A stretch of 21,778 bases of DNA. Source: a virus. Both the position numbers and the translations under genes were made by a program. Below, one piece after another: positions 6,776 to 12,484 of this stretch. The notes under the pieces are model-generated. The model searched no databases. It was not told the origin of the DNA and worked only from the letters and a program-made list of their open reading frames with translations. Location of the stretch: positions 1-21,778 of IMG/VR virus record IMGVR_UViG_3300000364_000059; one strand, given 5' to 3'. How positions within the stretch are numbered: position 1 is the stretch's first letter; every line of letters starts with the position of its first letter.

Positions 6776-7267
6776 TTACTTGGTCAAGTCCACGATGTCC
6801 GTTTTGTCGTACATGTTGGAATAATCCTGATTGTTCGCGAAATCCTCGGCTTCCGCTTTCGTCCGGAATAGGAACAATGCCGGCCAAATGGCCGAACCGT
6901 CCGGAGCTTCCGCAATGTCCGGAAGGTGGGCAAGGTCGGACTTGTCCCATTCTGCGGCGGGAATGCCCATAATGTGCCAAACGACCCACACCCAGCCGGT
7001 TTGGCCGATAAAGAACCACTCACGGCGTTCTTCCGAAGTGTCCGATTTGTCGACTTGCTGAAGAATGCTCAGGAATGTAGCCATCGACACCGATTCGGGC
7101 AGGTCATCCTTGATTTCCCGAATTCCCACATTGAGTTCATTTGTCCCAATGAACCCAAGCTTGTACGTTTGATACAACTCGTCCAGAGCTTCCCGAATGC
7201 CCTCAATGTCCCTTTCGTGCCGATTGGACCGCTCTTCCGCATAATCCCGTTCGTCGGTGTTGTTCAT
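6776..7267 (-). CDS. Hypothetical protein, helical N-terminus
   Basis: 163 residues from the ATG at 7267, with GAAAGGGACAAAA upstream; an in-frame extension to 7318 crosses the shared leader and is rejected. The N-terminus is a charged coiled-coil-like helix (ERDYAEERSNRHERDIEGIREALDEL has heptad-like spacing). The C-terminal half contains Trp-rich segments (EWFFIGQTGWVWVVWHIMG) and PALFLFRTKAEAEDFAN. No family is recognised. Confidence 0.65.
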   Translation of the reverse strand: MNNTDERDYAEERSNRHERDIEGIREALDELYQTYKLGFIGTNELNVGIREIKDDLPESVSMATFLSILQQVDKSDTSEERREWFFIGQTGWVWVVWHIMGIPAAEWDKSDLAHLPDIAEAPDGSAIWPALFLFRTKAEAEDFANNQDYSNMYDKTDIVDLTK

Positions 7268-7357
7268 TTTTGTCCCTTTCGTCGCGACAAAGGCGGGTAA
7301 CACCCAATAAAAGCGCACGTATCCGATTATGTCCTGCCATGTCCGGTTTTTAGCTAA

Positions 7358-7555
7358 TTAGCAGGTCTTGTCCATGTTGGGGTTGGGGTTGCCACGATGT
7401 ACCGAAACGAGGTACTCGCGGTATTCTTCCCGAATTTCCGGTTTCACATAGCTTGCGTGAATAAGGCGCTCAATGAGCCTTATCGTCAGAACGCCCAACC
7501 TTGCTGGGTATTGCCGCTTCCAGGCTGAAACGTCTGGATTGTCCCACTTAGCCAT
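7358..7555 (-). CDS. Small hypothetical protein
   Basis: 65 residues from the ATG at 7555, with ACAAAGGGAGCAAATC upstream. It is basic with two helices (LTIRLIERLIHASYV, EIREEYREYLVSVH) and an Asn/Pro tail ending in Cys. No family is recognised. Confidence 0.6.
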   Translation of the reverse strand: MAKWDNPDVSAWKRQYPARLGVLTIRLIERLIHASYVKPEIREEYREYLVSVHRGNPNPNMDKTC

Positions 7556-7661
7556 GATTTGCTCCCTTTGTCCGTTTTGGCTGGACATGGCAAGGCATAA
7601 TCGGATACGCCCGGAAATATGTGGACTTAACCTGCTTTGTCGGAGTTTGTCCGTTTTTACC

Positions 7662-7760
7662 CTAGTTGCGGTAGGAAAGTACCAGGATGTTGAAGAGTAT
7701 GACATTCAGGCAGATTGCCCAGAATGTCGGATGCGTGAGGATCTGCTCAGCTTTGCGCAT
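7662..7760 (-). CDS. Possible single-helix membrane peptide
   Basis: 32 residues. The ATG at 7760 overlaps the last codons of the gene at 7747-8100, an arrangement that permits translational coupling. After MRKAEQILTHPT comes a hydrophobic stretch (FWAICLNVILFNILVLSY) of membrane-spanning length. The ribosome site is weak (AGAAG). It fills an otherwise unexplained 190-bp gap. Confidence 0.45.
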   Translation of the reverse strand: MRKAEQILTHPTFWAICLNVILFNILVLSYRN

Positions 7761-8100
7761 TTTCGGGCTTCTTTGCGTTGGTACGCGGCTTACGCGCTGC
7801 TTTCGGAAGTTGGTCAGCATTCACCTGGAACGTGATGGTTTGCTCCGGAATGTCAATGATGTCCGAAGTGTCCGAAGTGTCCGAAGTGTCCGAAAGGTAC
7901 TCGAAGTTCGCCTTGTCCAGCTTGCGCAGCTTGTCCGATTTCACCCATTCGACCTCATTGGTGTCATCCCAGCTGATTCGCACCTTTCCAGCCAGTTCGC
8001 GCCCGTACGTCCCGGTACGGAAGTCATTGTCCGATTCGAACGTTTCGGCGTTTTTGCCGTTTAGCCACTGGATGACAGTGATTTCCGCAAACTTGTTCAT
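7747..8100 (-). CDS. Hypothetical protein with SDT repeats and basic tail
   Basis: 117 residues from the ATG at 8100, with AAAGGGGACAG upstream. The first half is mixed alpha/beta (FAEITVIQWLNGKNAETF, KVRISWDDTNEVEWVKSDKL). Then come three SDT units encoded by tandem copies of a 9-base unit (7859-7895), followed by a beta strand and a Lys/Arg/Pro tail. The repeat is the TGTCCG motif of this arm in tandem. No family is recognised. Confidence 0.65.
   Translation of the reverse strand: MNKFAEITVIQWLNGKNAETFESDNDFRTGTYGRELAGKVRISWDDTNEVEWVKSDKLRKLDKANFEYLSDTSDTSDTSDIIDIPEQTITFQVNADQLPKAARKPRTNAKKPENAQS
7859..7895 (+). repeat. Tandem TGTCCGAAG repeat, four units
   Basis: Four consecutive 9-bp units of the form TGTCCGAAG lie inside the gene at 7747-8100 and encode SDT triplets on the - strand. 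The last unit changes to TGTCCGAAA. It is an expanded version of the motif scattered throughout this arm. Confidence 0.9.
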
Positions 8101-8196
8101 TTCTGTCCCCTTTGTCTTGGACAAAGCAGGATAGGCCCACATATTTCCGTCTTCGCCATGGTATGTCCAGTTTTGTCTGGATTTGCCGCGCATGTC

Positions 8197-8457
8197 CTAT
8201 TTCACGTGGTTTGTGATTTTCGCGTAGTCGATCCCATAACGTCCAGGGATGTGCGGATCTGTCCACGTTGCCACCGAATTGTCCGGAAGGATGTAGCTCA
8301 GGGTGAATCCGCACGAATCGCAGCGATACTCCCATATGCCCGGAAACATCCGATCCTTACAAATGTGGCAGCTCATCCGGATACGGTCGGAATTGTCCGA
8401 TTCGACCGCAAAGGCCCACTTTAGCCAGTTTTCGTCGTTCACCCGGTTAAGACTCAT
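8197..8457 (-). CDS. Small zinc-ribbon protein
   Basis: 86 residues from the ATG at 8457, with CAAGGGGACAAA upstream. C30-x2-C33 and C46-x2-C49 (MSCHICKD, YRCDSCGF) form a zinc ribbon of usual spacing. The rest has helical N-terminal and beta-like C-terminal segments. Such ribbons mediate nucleic-acid or protein contacts; the partner is unknown. A perfect hairpin GATTTGCC/GGCAAATC lies just upstream in its leader. Confidence 0.65.
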   Translation of the reverse strand: MSLNRVNDENWLKWAFAVESDNSDRIRMSCHICKDRMFPGIWEYRCDSCGFTLSYILPDNSVATWTDPHIPGRYGIDYAKITNHVK

Positions 8458-8581
8458 TTTGTCCCCTTGTGTCCGATTTGCCGAGGCAAATCCAGACAAA
8501 GCTGGACACACCATAGCGGAATGTGCTATCGCATCACATGTCAGGACTTACCCAGATATCACCCGCTATGTCCGAAATGCC

Positions 8582-8857
8582 CTACTTAACCGTCAATTTC
8601 CCGGTAGGCCCGACATGTAGCTGCGCGTACCAAAGGCGCGCAGTATACGGATTCGGCCCAGTAACGATGTAAACGTCCGCTTTGTAAAGTTTGTCCGCAG
8701 TGGTGTCGATTGCGTCGTTATACGGCGAAACCGTCTTGATGTGCACCTTGTCCGGATGGTTGGCGATAAATCGCCTGAATCCCGCTTTGCTCCGAATGTC
8801 CGTTTTGCGGGAATCTTCCTCAATGTGCCGTGCGTACAGTTCAGCCCAGCTTGCCAT
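8582..8857 (-). CDS. Hypothetical protein
   Basis: 91 residues from the ATG at 8857, with AAGAGGGACAAACC upstream. The N-terminal helix (ASWAELYARHIEEDSRK) is followed by a compact alpha/beta part (FRRFIANHPDKVHI, DVYIVTGPNPYTARLWYAQLHVG). No family is recognised. The leader carries the palindromic TGTCCGGACA. Confidence 0.6.
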   Translation of the reverse strand: MASWAELYARHIEEDSRKTDIRSKAGFRRFIANHPDKVHIKTVSPYNDAIDTTADKLYKADVYIVTGPNPYTARLWYAQLHVGPTGKLTVK

Positions 8858-8961
8858 GGTTTGTCCCTCTTGTCCGTTTTGTCCGGACATAGCGGGTCAT
8901 ATCCAGGTAAGTCCCAAAAATCGGCTCATATCCTCACATGTCCGTTCGGTCCGGGTTTACC

Positions 8962-9207
8962 CTAAAGTACCTTGATGTCCAACATGTCCGAATTGACGGT
9001 AACTCTCCTCGAATCTACCGGAATGTCGCCTTCCTCATCAGTTGCGGTCAATTGCAGCATTTGTACAGGAAGTTCGCTTTCTTCCCACATGATGTCGTTT
9101 CGGTAGATGTACCACGTTTTGTCCGTTTCGCCCGGAACGGTGCATTCGACGTAAATGCCCGGCATGTACAGTTCTACCGTCATAAACCCTAGGTCCAGAT
9201 TTGCCAT
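8962..9207 (-). CDS. Hypothetical beta-rich protein
   Basis: 81 residues from the ATG at 9207, with TAGGAGACATACC upstream. It is strongly beta-patterned (FMTVELYMPGIYVECTV, TWYIYRNDIMW, PVQMLQLTATD). No family is recognised. It could be a small barrel-type binding protein. Confidence 0.6.
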   Translation of the reverse strand: MANLDLGFMTVELYMPGIYVECTVPGETDKTWYIYRNDIMWEESELPVQMLQLTATDEEGDIPVDSRRVTVNSDMLDIKVL

Positions 9208-9403
9208 GGTATGTCTCCTATGTCCGCTTTGTCCCGACTGGTTGGCTTTGGGCAATGAGTACCCTTTGCACCGGTCCGAGCGGACATGAGAGGATATGTC
9301 CGATTTGTCAGCACCCTGTGGAATTGTCAAGATACAACCGGAATATGGCGCTTTGTCGTAGGAAATCTGGAGATGTCGCCCATATCACGACATGTCCGAT
9401 TTG

Positions 9404-9490
9404 TCAGGACACCACAGCACTGAGGATGACAATCCACCCCAAAGCGACATTCATCACGACTTGTAGGATAATTGCCGACAAAAGCCTCAT
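9404..9490 (-). CDS. Possible 28-residue membrane peptide
   Basis: An ATG at 9490 opens a 28-residue frame that is almost wholly hydrophobic (LLSAIILQVVMNVALGW) and could span a membrane once. It starts 8 bp after the stop of the gene at 9498-9611. The upstream site is weak (GGGAC, 10 nt away). It may be a small membrane toxin or regulator, or chance. Confidence 0.4.
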   Translation of the reverse strand: MRLLSAIILQVVMNVALGWIVILSAVVS

Positions 9491-9497
9491 GTCAGCA

Positions 9498-9611
9498 CTA
9501 GTCCCACATGTACGTAATAGCCTGCAAAATCGTGATTTGTCCGTTTTGGACGTGGGTGCGCAGTCTGCGCACTTTGCCCCAAAAGCCGAGCTTGCGGTGT
9601 TTGCCTGACAT
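9498..9611 (-). CDS. Small basic peptide, first gene of the leftward arm
   Basis: 37 residues from the ATG at 9611. AAAGGAGG, the best ribosome site in this arm, lies 10 nt upstream. The N-terminus is strongly basic (SGKHRKLGFWGKVRRLRTH), then comes a helix NGQITILQAITYMWD. The basic-then-amphipathic pattern suits nucleic-acid or membrane binding. As the first gene after the leftward promoter region it may be expressed earliest. Confidence 0.55.
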   Translation of the reverse strand: MSGKHRKLGFWGKVRRLRTHVQNGQITILQAITYMWD

Positions 9612-9950
9612 GTCCGTTTTGCCTCCTTTGGCTGTTGACCTTGTTCTCTCTTCCTTCAAGGTCCACTTTACCAGGGGGCCTAGAGCCCGACAAAAGGGAC
9701 ATAGCGGCAGAAGTCAGCATTTAAAACCCCTTACATTGGGGTGCTAAGGCAGGACATAGCAGCATAAAAGGGACATGTCAGCATATTCTGGGCAGCTCTG
9801 GCTTGGCACAAGATCGGGCTATTGGTGCATGTCAGTACTTAAGCGACATAGGAGGCATAGGGTACAAGCCTGACATCTACACTAAACGACGACAAAGCGT
9901 AAAAAAGCGACATATCCCCTATGTCCGAAAAGGGGGACATGGTAGGAAAA

Positions 9951-9979
9951 ACTATATTAATTCAGGAAAATTGTTGAAA
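9951..9979 (-). promoter_or_regulatory. Candidate leftward promoter
   Basis: On the - strand TTTCAA (9974-9979) and TATAGT (9951-9956) are separated by 17 bp, fitting a sigma-70-type promoter with a near-consensus -10 box. It points toward the leftward accessory genes. The palindrome at 10018-10046 begins 39 bp upstream of the -35 box. Confidence 0.4.
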
Positions 9980-10017
9980 TAACGGGCGCTAGCCATGAAT
10001 GTTTCGAAAGTGCTTTA

Positions 10018-10046
10018 TTTAATTGTAAGGTTACCTTACAATTAAA
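10018..10046. promoter_or_regulatory. 29-bp near-perfect palindrome, probable operator
   Basis: TTTAATTGTAAGGT and ACCTTACAATTAAA are exact reverse complements around a single T. Its length and lack of an adjacent T-run argue for a protein-binding operator rather than a terminator. It lies between the two divergent transcription units. Confidence 0.7.
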
Positions 10047-10104
10047 AATTGGGAAAGCTTGAGTTAGAAATGGAGAAAAGCTTGAAAGTGACCAAAAAAT
10101 TGAG

Positions 10105-10202
10105 ACTTTGTTAGAAAATTCAAACATGAAAAACATAAAAAGACCCCAAGCTGGAAAAATTTGATGATCATTTTGTCTAACAAAGTGTCGAATCGTCGAC
10201 AC
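10105..10202 (+). promoter_or_regulatory. Copy 2 of duplicated element with inverted repeats, upstream of TerS-like gene
   Basis: ACTTTGTTAGA (10105-10115) and TCTAACAAAGT (10176-10186) are perfect inverted repeats enclosing the 65-bp block also found at 2669-2733. TGATCATTTTGTCTAAC (10164-10180) is one copy of the recurrent module. GTGTCGA-ATCG-TCGACAC (10185-10202) is a perfect hairpin that recurs, slightly shorter, at 17902-17916. The TerS-like gene begins 54 bp downstream. Confidence 0.6.
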
Positions 10203-10256
10203 CGTTTACAACATGGCATAATAAGGAATAGAATTTGTCCACCTTGGGAGGTAACA

Positions 10257-10577
10257 ATGGCTGATTGGGAAGAGTGGGTCCCACAAAAGGCCGTCGAAGA
10301 GTTGACACTCAAGCGGGCTTTGCAGGATGTCGAAGACCCACTGAAGATGGCCAACGACCTGTTCAAAGAGTCTTTGCCGCTGGCCGTAATGGGCTTGACG
10401 CACACCGCTATCCATGAGCCAAATCCGGTCATTCGGCTGGCTGCCCAGCGATACGTGATTGACCGGTCCATGGGCACCACGACCAGCCCGACCAAGATCG
10501 CCGAGGACAAGCCGGTCTGGGAGCGCATTTTCGATTCGGTTGCTGTCGAGACGGAGAAGTTTTCTCGTTCTGAATAA
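10257..10577 (+). CDS. Probable small terminase-like protein
   Basis: 106 residues. GGGAGGT lies 5 nt before the ATG at 10257. It is helical throughout: an acidic N-terminus (ADWEEWVPQKAVEELTL), then LPLAVMGLTHTAIHEPNPVIRLAAQRYVIDRSMG. The latter matches a pattern common in small phage packaging proteins, a short helix, then RLxAAxxxxDRxxG. As the first gene of the rightward packaging operon it is a reasonable TerS candidate, whose role is to bind packaging sites and guide the large terminase. The large subunit is about 2.7 kb downstream rather than adjacent, and no helix-turn-helix is obvious, so the call is moderate. Confidence 0.5.
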   Translation: MADWEEWVPQKAVEELTLKRALQDVEDPLKMANDLFKESLPLAVMGLTHTAIHEPNPVIRLAAQRYVIDRSMGTTTSPTKIAEDKPVWERIFDSVAVETEKFSRSE

Positions 10578-10584
10578 TGGACCC

Positions 10585-10606
10585 GGCTCCCACCGCTGTG
10601 GGAGCC
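10585..10606 (+). other. 9-bp stem hairpin in the intergenic leader
   Basis: GGCTCCCAC and GTGGGAGCC pair around CGCT, just after the stop at 10577. No T-run follows. It may protect or process mRNA between the TerS-like and Fn3-like genes. Confidence 0.5.
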
Positions 10607-10654
10607 CTTGTCCAGCTTCATCAAGATCAAAATGTACGACAAAAGGGAGGTAAT

Positions 10655-11167
10655 ATGCCAACTCGCGCGGGGAAATTACGCCGCAACGATACGGTTGCTT
10701 ATCGCAATGCGGTAGGTCAGACGTTCAATGGTCGAGTTATTGGCGATCAACGCCCGGCTCCTGGTGCACCGTCGATGTCCACTTCTACCAGCGGTGGCAC
10801 CCTTGCGGCCGCAACCTATAGTTACCGGGTTTCCGCAGTAATCAAGGGAATTGAAACGCCTGCCTCAACGGCCGCAACTCAGGTAACTACCGGGTCAACC
10901 TCCACGGTTACTGTCGATTTCACGGCTACTGCGGTGGCAAATGCTACCTCGCACAAGGTGTATGGTCGTACTGGCGGGTCGGAACTGTTAATGGCCACCG
11001 TGACCATGCCGACCACCACGTTTTTGGATACTGGTTCGGTAACCCCATCTGGTGCGCTGCCGGCTGTTTCAACGAACGTCAGCATTGATGTGCCGGGTAT
11101 GCCGGTGTTCACCAACAAAGCTAAGGCGACCTCCTACAAACAGACCGATGTGTATTTTTTGCGTTGA
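10655..11167 (+). CDS. Small beta-barrel protein with fibronectin-III-like insert
   Basis: 170 residues. AAAGGGAGGT precedes the ATG at 10655; an upstream in-frame ATG at 10577 lacks such a site. The N-terminus (RRNDTVAYRNAVGQTFNGRVI) and C-terminus (NKAKATSYKQTDVYFLR) resemble the two ends of a short phage barrel protein. Between them, from about residue 36 to 140, is a Thr/Ser-rich Fn3-like domain: YSYRVSAVIKGIETPAS, HKVYGRTGGSELLMATV, FLDTGSVTPSG. Fn3-type domains often decorate phage heads or tails and bind carbohydrate. I infer a surface-exposed or decoration role. The insertion view is an inference. Confidence 0.6.
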   Translation: MPTRAGKLRRNDTVAYRNAVGQTFNGRVIGDQRPAPGAPSMSTSTSGGTLAAATYSYRVSAVIKGIETPASTAATQVTTGSTSTVTVDFTATAVANATSHKVYGRTGGSELLMATVTMPTTTFLDTGSVTPSGALPAVSTNVSIDVPGMPVFTNKAKATSYKQTDVYFLR

Positions 11168-11258
11168 GCTTCGTTAGTTAACTGACTTTTTGGGCCGAGT
11201 TTCGTTGGGTTTGTCGACTTTTTGGGTTGAATTTTGTTGGTTTACCGACTTTTTTTGG
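11166..11258 (+). repeat. Three imperfect tandem repeats of about 31 bp
   Basis: Copies at 11166-11196, 11197-11228 and 11229-11258 share GAxTTxGTT...GACTTTTTGGG. The first begins within the stop codon of the Fn3-like gene. They form the start of the long leader of the Acb2-like gene. Runs of T after each GAC could affect transcription. Confidence 0.75.
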
Positions 11259-11286
11259 AAAAAATTTTCCGGCACCAGCATACTAG

Positions 11287-11304
11287 CAAGATCATTTTGT
11301 AATA
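11287..11304 (+). promoter_or_regulatory. TGATC-type module copy (AAGATCATTTTGTAATAC)
   Basis: GATCATTTTGTAATAC matches the recurrent TGATCWTTTTGTNNTAC word found at 2716, 10164, 17850 and 17878. It lies about 95 bp before the Acb2-like start. A GGAAAAAATTTTCC palindrome (about 11256-11270) is just upstream, as GGAAA is in the two longest copies. Confidence 0.5.
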
Positions 11305-11346
11305 CACCTACCATTCCACCAAAACCACCCCCACCACCACCTCCCC

Positions 11347-11392
11347 TCCAATTCTCCGAAAGGACCAAGTCCAATTCTCCGAAAGGACCAAG
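11347..11392 (+). repeat. Perfect 23-bp tandem duplication carrying the ribosome site
   Basis: Two identical 23-bp copies (11347-11369, 11370-11392) each contain CCGAAAGGACC, an SD-like sequence. The second copy is the likely ribosome site for the GTG at 11398. A C-rich CCACC tract precedes them. Confidence 0.85.
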
Positions 11393-11397
11393 ATCAG

Positions 11398-11631
11398 GTG
11401 ATTGCAAATTACGATTTGGCAAATCGGTTCACCTACCACTCCCCGACCGACGAACAAGCCGAAACTTATAACCTGGTCCGCAGTATTGCGCACAGTTACG
11501 CGACTTACTTGAACGATGTTTGTCCGGACGGTCGAGAAAAGGATATCGCCATGACCAAACTTGAGGAGGTGGTCATGTGGTCGAACGCCGCGATAGCCAG
11601 GAATACCCAGCCGGCGCCAGCCAACAGTTAA
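11398..11631 (+). CDS. acb2: Acb2-family anti-CBASS cyclic-nucleotide sponge
   Basis: 77 residues from a GTG at 11398. The sequence contains the family signature in order: RFTYHSPTDEQAETYNLVR (about 10-28), then PDGREKDIAMTKLEEVVMW (43-61), then NAAIAR (63-68). This matches the Acb2/Tad1 helical-hairpin domain (T4 Vs.4 type). Acb2 proteins form hexamers that bind cyclic di- and trinucleotides made by CBASS cyclases and so stop effector activation. Only the hairpin domain is present, as in Acb2. A short Asn/Pro-rich tail follows. It sits amid packaging genes but has its own repeat-rich leader, suggesting separate control. Ligand choice cannot be read from sequence; binding gcADPR, as Tad1 does, is an alternative. 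Confidence 0.85.
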   Translation: MIANYDLANRFTYHSPTDEQAETYNLVRSIAHSYATYLNDVCPDGREKDIAMTKLEEVVMWSNAAIARNTQPAPANS

Positions 11632-11861
11632 ATACAGCTCGGTTGTTGGTTGAGAATGAAGATTTCCGATTGTTATTATTGACCGAGGAGTGCCCGGCCT
11701 GTGGCAGCACTCGAATTTTGCTACGGCAATTGAAAATCATTACCCCAAGTAACACCATTCGCTACCTGGCGGAACGAAAGATTTGTGTGAGCTGCAAACA
11801 GGAGGTTCTACATGAAACATCTCCTGATGTGCCCGGTTTGTCAAACTCAGCACGTGATTGA
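11577..11861 (+). CDS. Small zinc-ribbon protein
   Basis: 94 residues from a GTG at 11577, overlapping the end of the Acb2-like gene by 55 bp in another frame. GAGGAGG lies about 8 nt upstream, inside that gene. C39-x2-C42 (CPACG) and C70-x2-C73 (CVSCK) form a zinc ribbon with a 27-residue loop. The C-terminus overlaps the next gene. Overlaps on both sides suggest coupled translation. Function is unknown; nucleic-acid binding is the usual role of such ribbons. Confidence 0.55.
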   Translation: MVERRDSQEYPAGASQQLNTARLLVENEDFRLLLLTEECPACGSTRILLRQLKIITPSNTIRYLAERKICVSCKQEVLHETSPDVPGLSNSARD

Positions 11862-12027
11862 TGCGCATGATTCGCAAATCTTCCAGATTACCCACTTGAA
11901 TCCAAATCCAACCGAGGCTGGAATGACCTTCATTTGCGCAAAATGCCAGCAAGATCAACATGATGGTTGTGCCGGCGAAACCTGGTGTGATTGTCAGCAC
12001 CGGCCAACCACAACCGATGGGGAGTAA
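11812..12027 (+). CDS. Cys/His-rich small zinc-binding phage protein
   Basis: 71 residues; AGGAGG lies 7 nt before the ATG at 11812. C7/C10, C42/C45, H50, C53, C59, C61 and H63 are present (CPVC; CAKCQQDQHDGC; WCDCQH). The C-terminal part (CxxCxxxxHxGCxG..WCDCQH) is typical of small proteins frequent in actinobacteriophage genomes, from general familiarity. The role is unknown. It belongs to a group of three Cys-rich genes between Acb2 and terminase. Confidence 0.65.
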   Translation: MKHLLMCPVCQTQHVIDAHDSQIFQITHLNPNPTEAGMTFICAKCQQDQHDGCAGETWCDCQHRPTTTDGE

Positions 12028-12029
12028 TG

Positions 12030-12179
12030 ATGGCTGTTTATAATCCGTCTGGATCTGGGGAGGTGCACATGGCGAAGATGATGTCCGGTGGCAAAAAGGC
12101 GATGCCGAAGAAAATGCCGCCACCGCTAGTCAAAAAAGCAGCGAAGAAAGCTGCCAAGAAGGCCAAAGGCGGATACTGA
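12030..12179 (+). CDS. Lys-rich peptide sharing the major capsid N-terminus
   Basis: 49 residues from the ATG at 12030 (GGGGAG upstream). The first residues MAVYNPSGSGEVH nearly repeat the start of the major capsid protein at 19906 (MAVYNPSGAGNVH). The rest is a Lys/Ala/Pro tail (KKAAKKAAKKAKGGY) of histone-like type. An internal ATG at 12069 has its own GGGGAGG site and would give only the basic 36-residue tail. The basic part suggests DNA or RNA binding, perhaps DNA condensation in the head. The shared N-terminus suggests duplication and fusion or capsid incorporation; this is inference. Confidence 0.6.
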   Translation: MAVYNPSGSGEVHMAKMMSGGKKAMPKKMPPPLVKKAAKKAAKKAKGGY

Positions 12180-12196
12180 AACTGTGGTCGAGTCGG

Positions 12197-12212
12197 ATTA
12201 CATAACTGTAAT
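12197..12212 (+). promoter_or_regulatory. ATTACA/TGTAAT inverted repeat
   Basis: A 6-bp perfect inverted repeat around TAAC lies in the 68-bp gap before the gene at 12248. It may be an operator or weak hairpin. Confidence 0.3.
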
Positions 12213-12247
12213 GGGACTTGGCGTAATCATGACAGGTGGGAGGAATC

Positions 12248-12484
12248 ATGGGTTGGGTAGCCAAGACGAATCGGCACGTGGTCTATCTACAACAGAAAAC
12301 GGTCGGCGGCAACACTGCCTATGTGAAACGGCGTCCGGCCATCATTACCGGCTTTGCTGCTGATTCGACGCCACGGCTCCGTGTCCGGCATTCCGGTGAA
12401 GTTTATGGAAATGCCTCAGTTGGCATAGTTCGGAAGACTGGTACCACCGGTGATGCTACTGTTGCTAGATTTGTGAGTTGGTAA
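12248..12484 (+). CDS. Small beta-barrel-like hypothetical protein
   Basis: 78 residues. GGGAGGA precedes the ATG at 12248; an earlier in-frame GTG at 12236 is not chosen because it lies inside that site. Pattern: HVVYLQQKT, YVKRRPAIITGFAADSTPRLRVRHSGEVYGNASVG. The RPAIxTGF and LRVxHxGExYG motifs recur in short actinophage proteins resembling the barrel ends of the Fn3-like gene. Function unknown; a minor virion protein is possible. Confidence 0.55.
   Translation: MGWVAKTNRHVVYLQQKTVGGNTAYVKRRPAIITGFAADSTPRLRVRHSGEVYGNASVGIVRKTGTTGDATVARFVSW

Larger units (their letters stand above)
9612..10256. promoter_or_regulatory. Divergent control region between the two arms
   Basis: No convincing gene is present. 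The region includes short repeats GACATAGC and GACATGTCAGCA (about 9695-9785), a small ACCCC/GGGGT hairpin (9726-9742), an ATGTCC/GGACAT inverted repeat (9921-9940), a leftward promoter candidate (9951-9979), the 29-bp palindrome (10018-10046), an 11-bp inverted repeat flanking the duplicated element (10105-10186) and a GTGTCGA/TCGACAC hairpin (10185-10202). It separates leftward from rightward transcription. Confidence 0.65.

Noticed and set aside
7859-7895. Possible CRISPR-like array
   Set aside because: Units are 9 bp without spacers and lie in frame within a gene. No CRISPR array is seen in the window.
9957-10642. Leftward frames across the control region (81 and 192 codons)
   Set aside because: They run through palindromes and opposite the TerS-like gene, with Phe/Ser-rich sequence and no ribosome site.
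11174-11493. Reading frames on both strands within the Acb2 leader
   Set aside because: They translate the tandem repeats and C-rich tract into low-complexity sequence, and overlap the Acb2 start.
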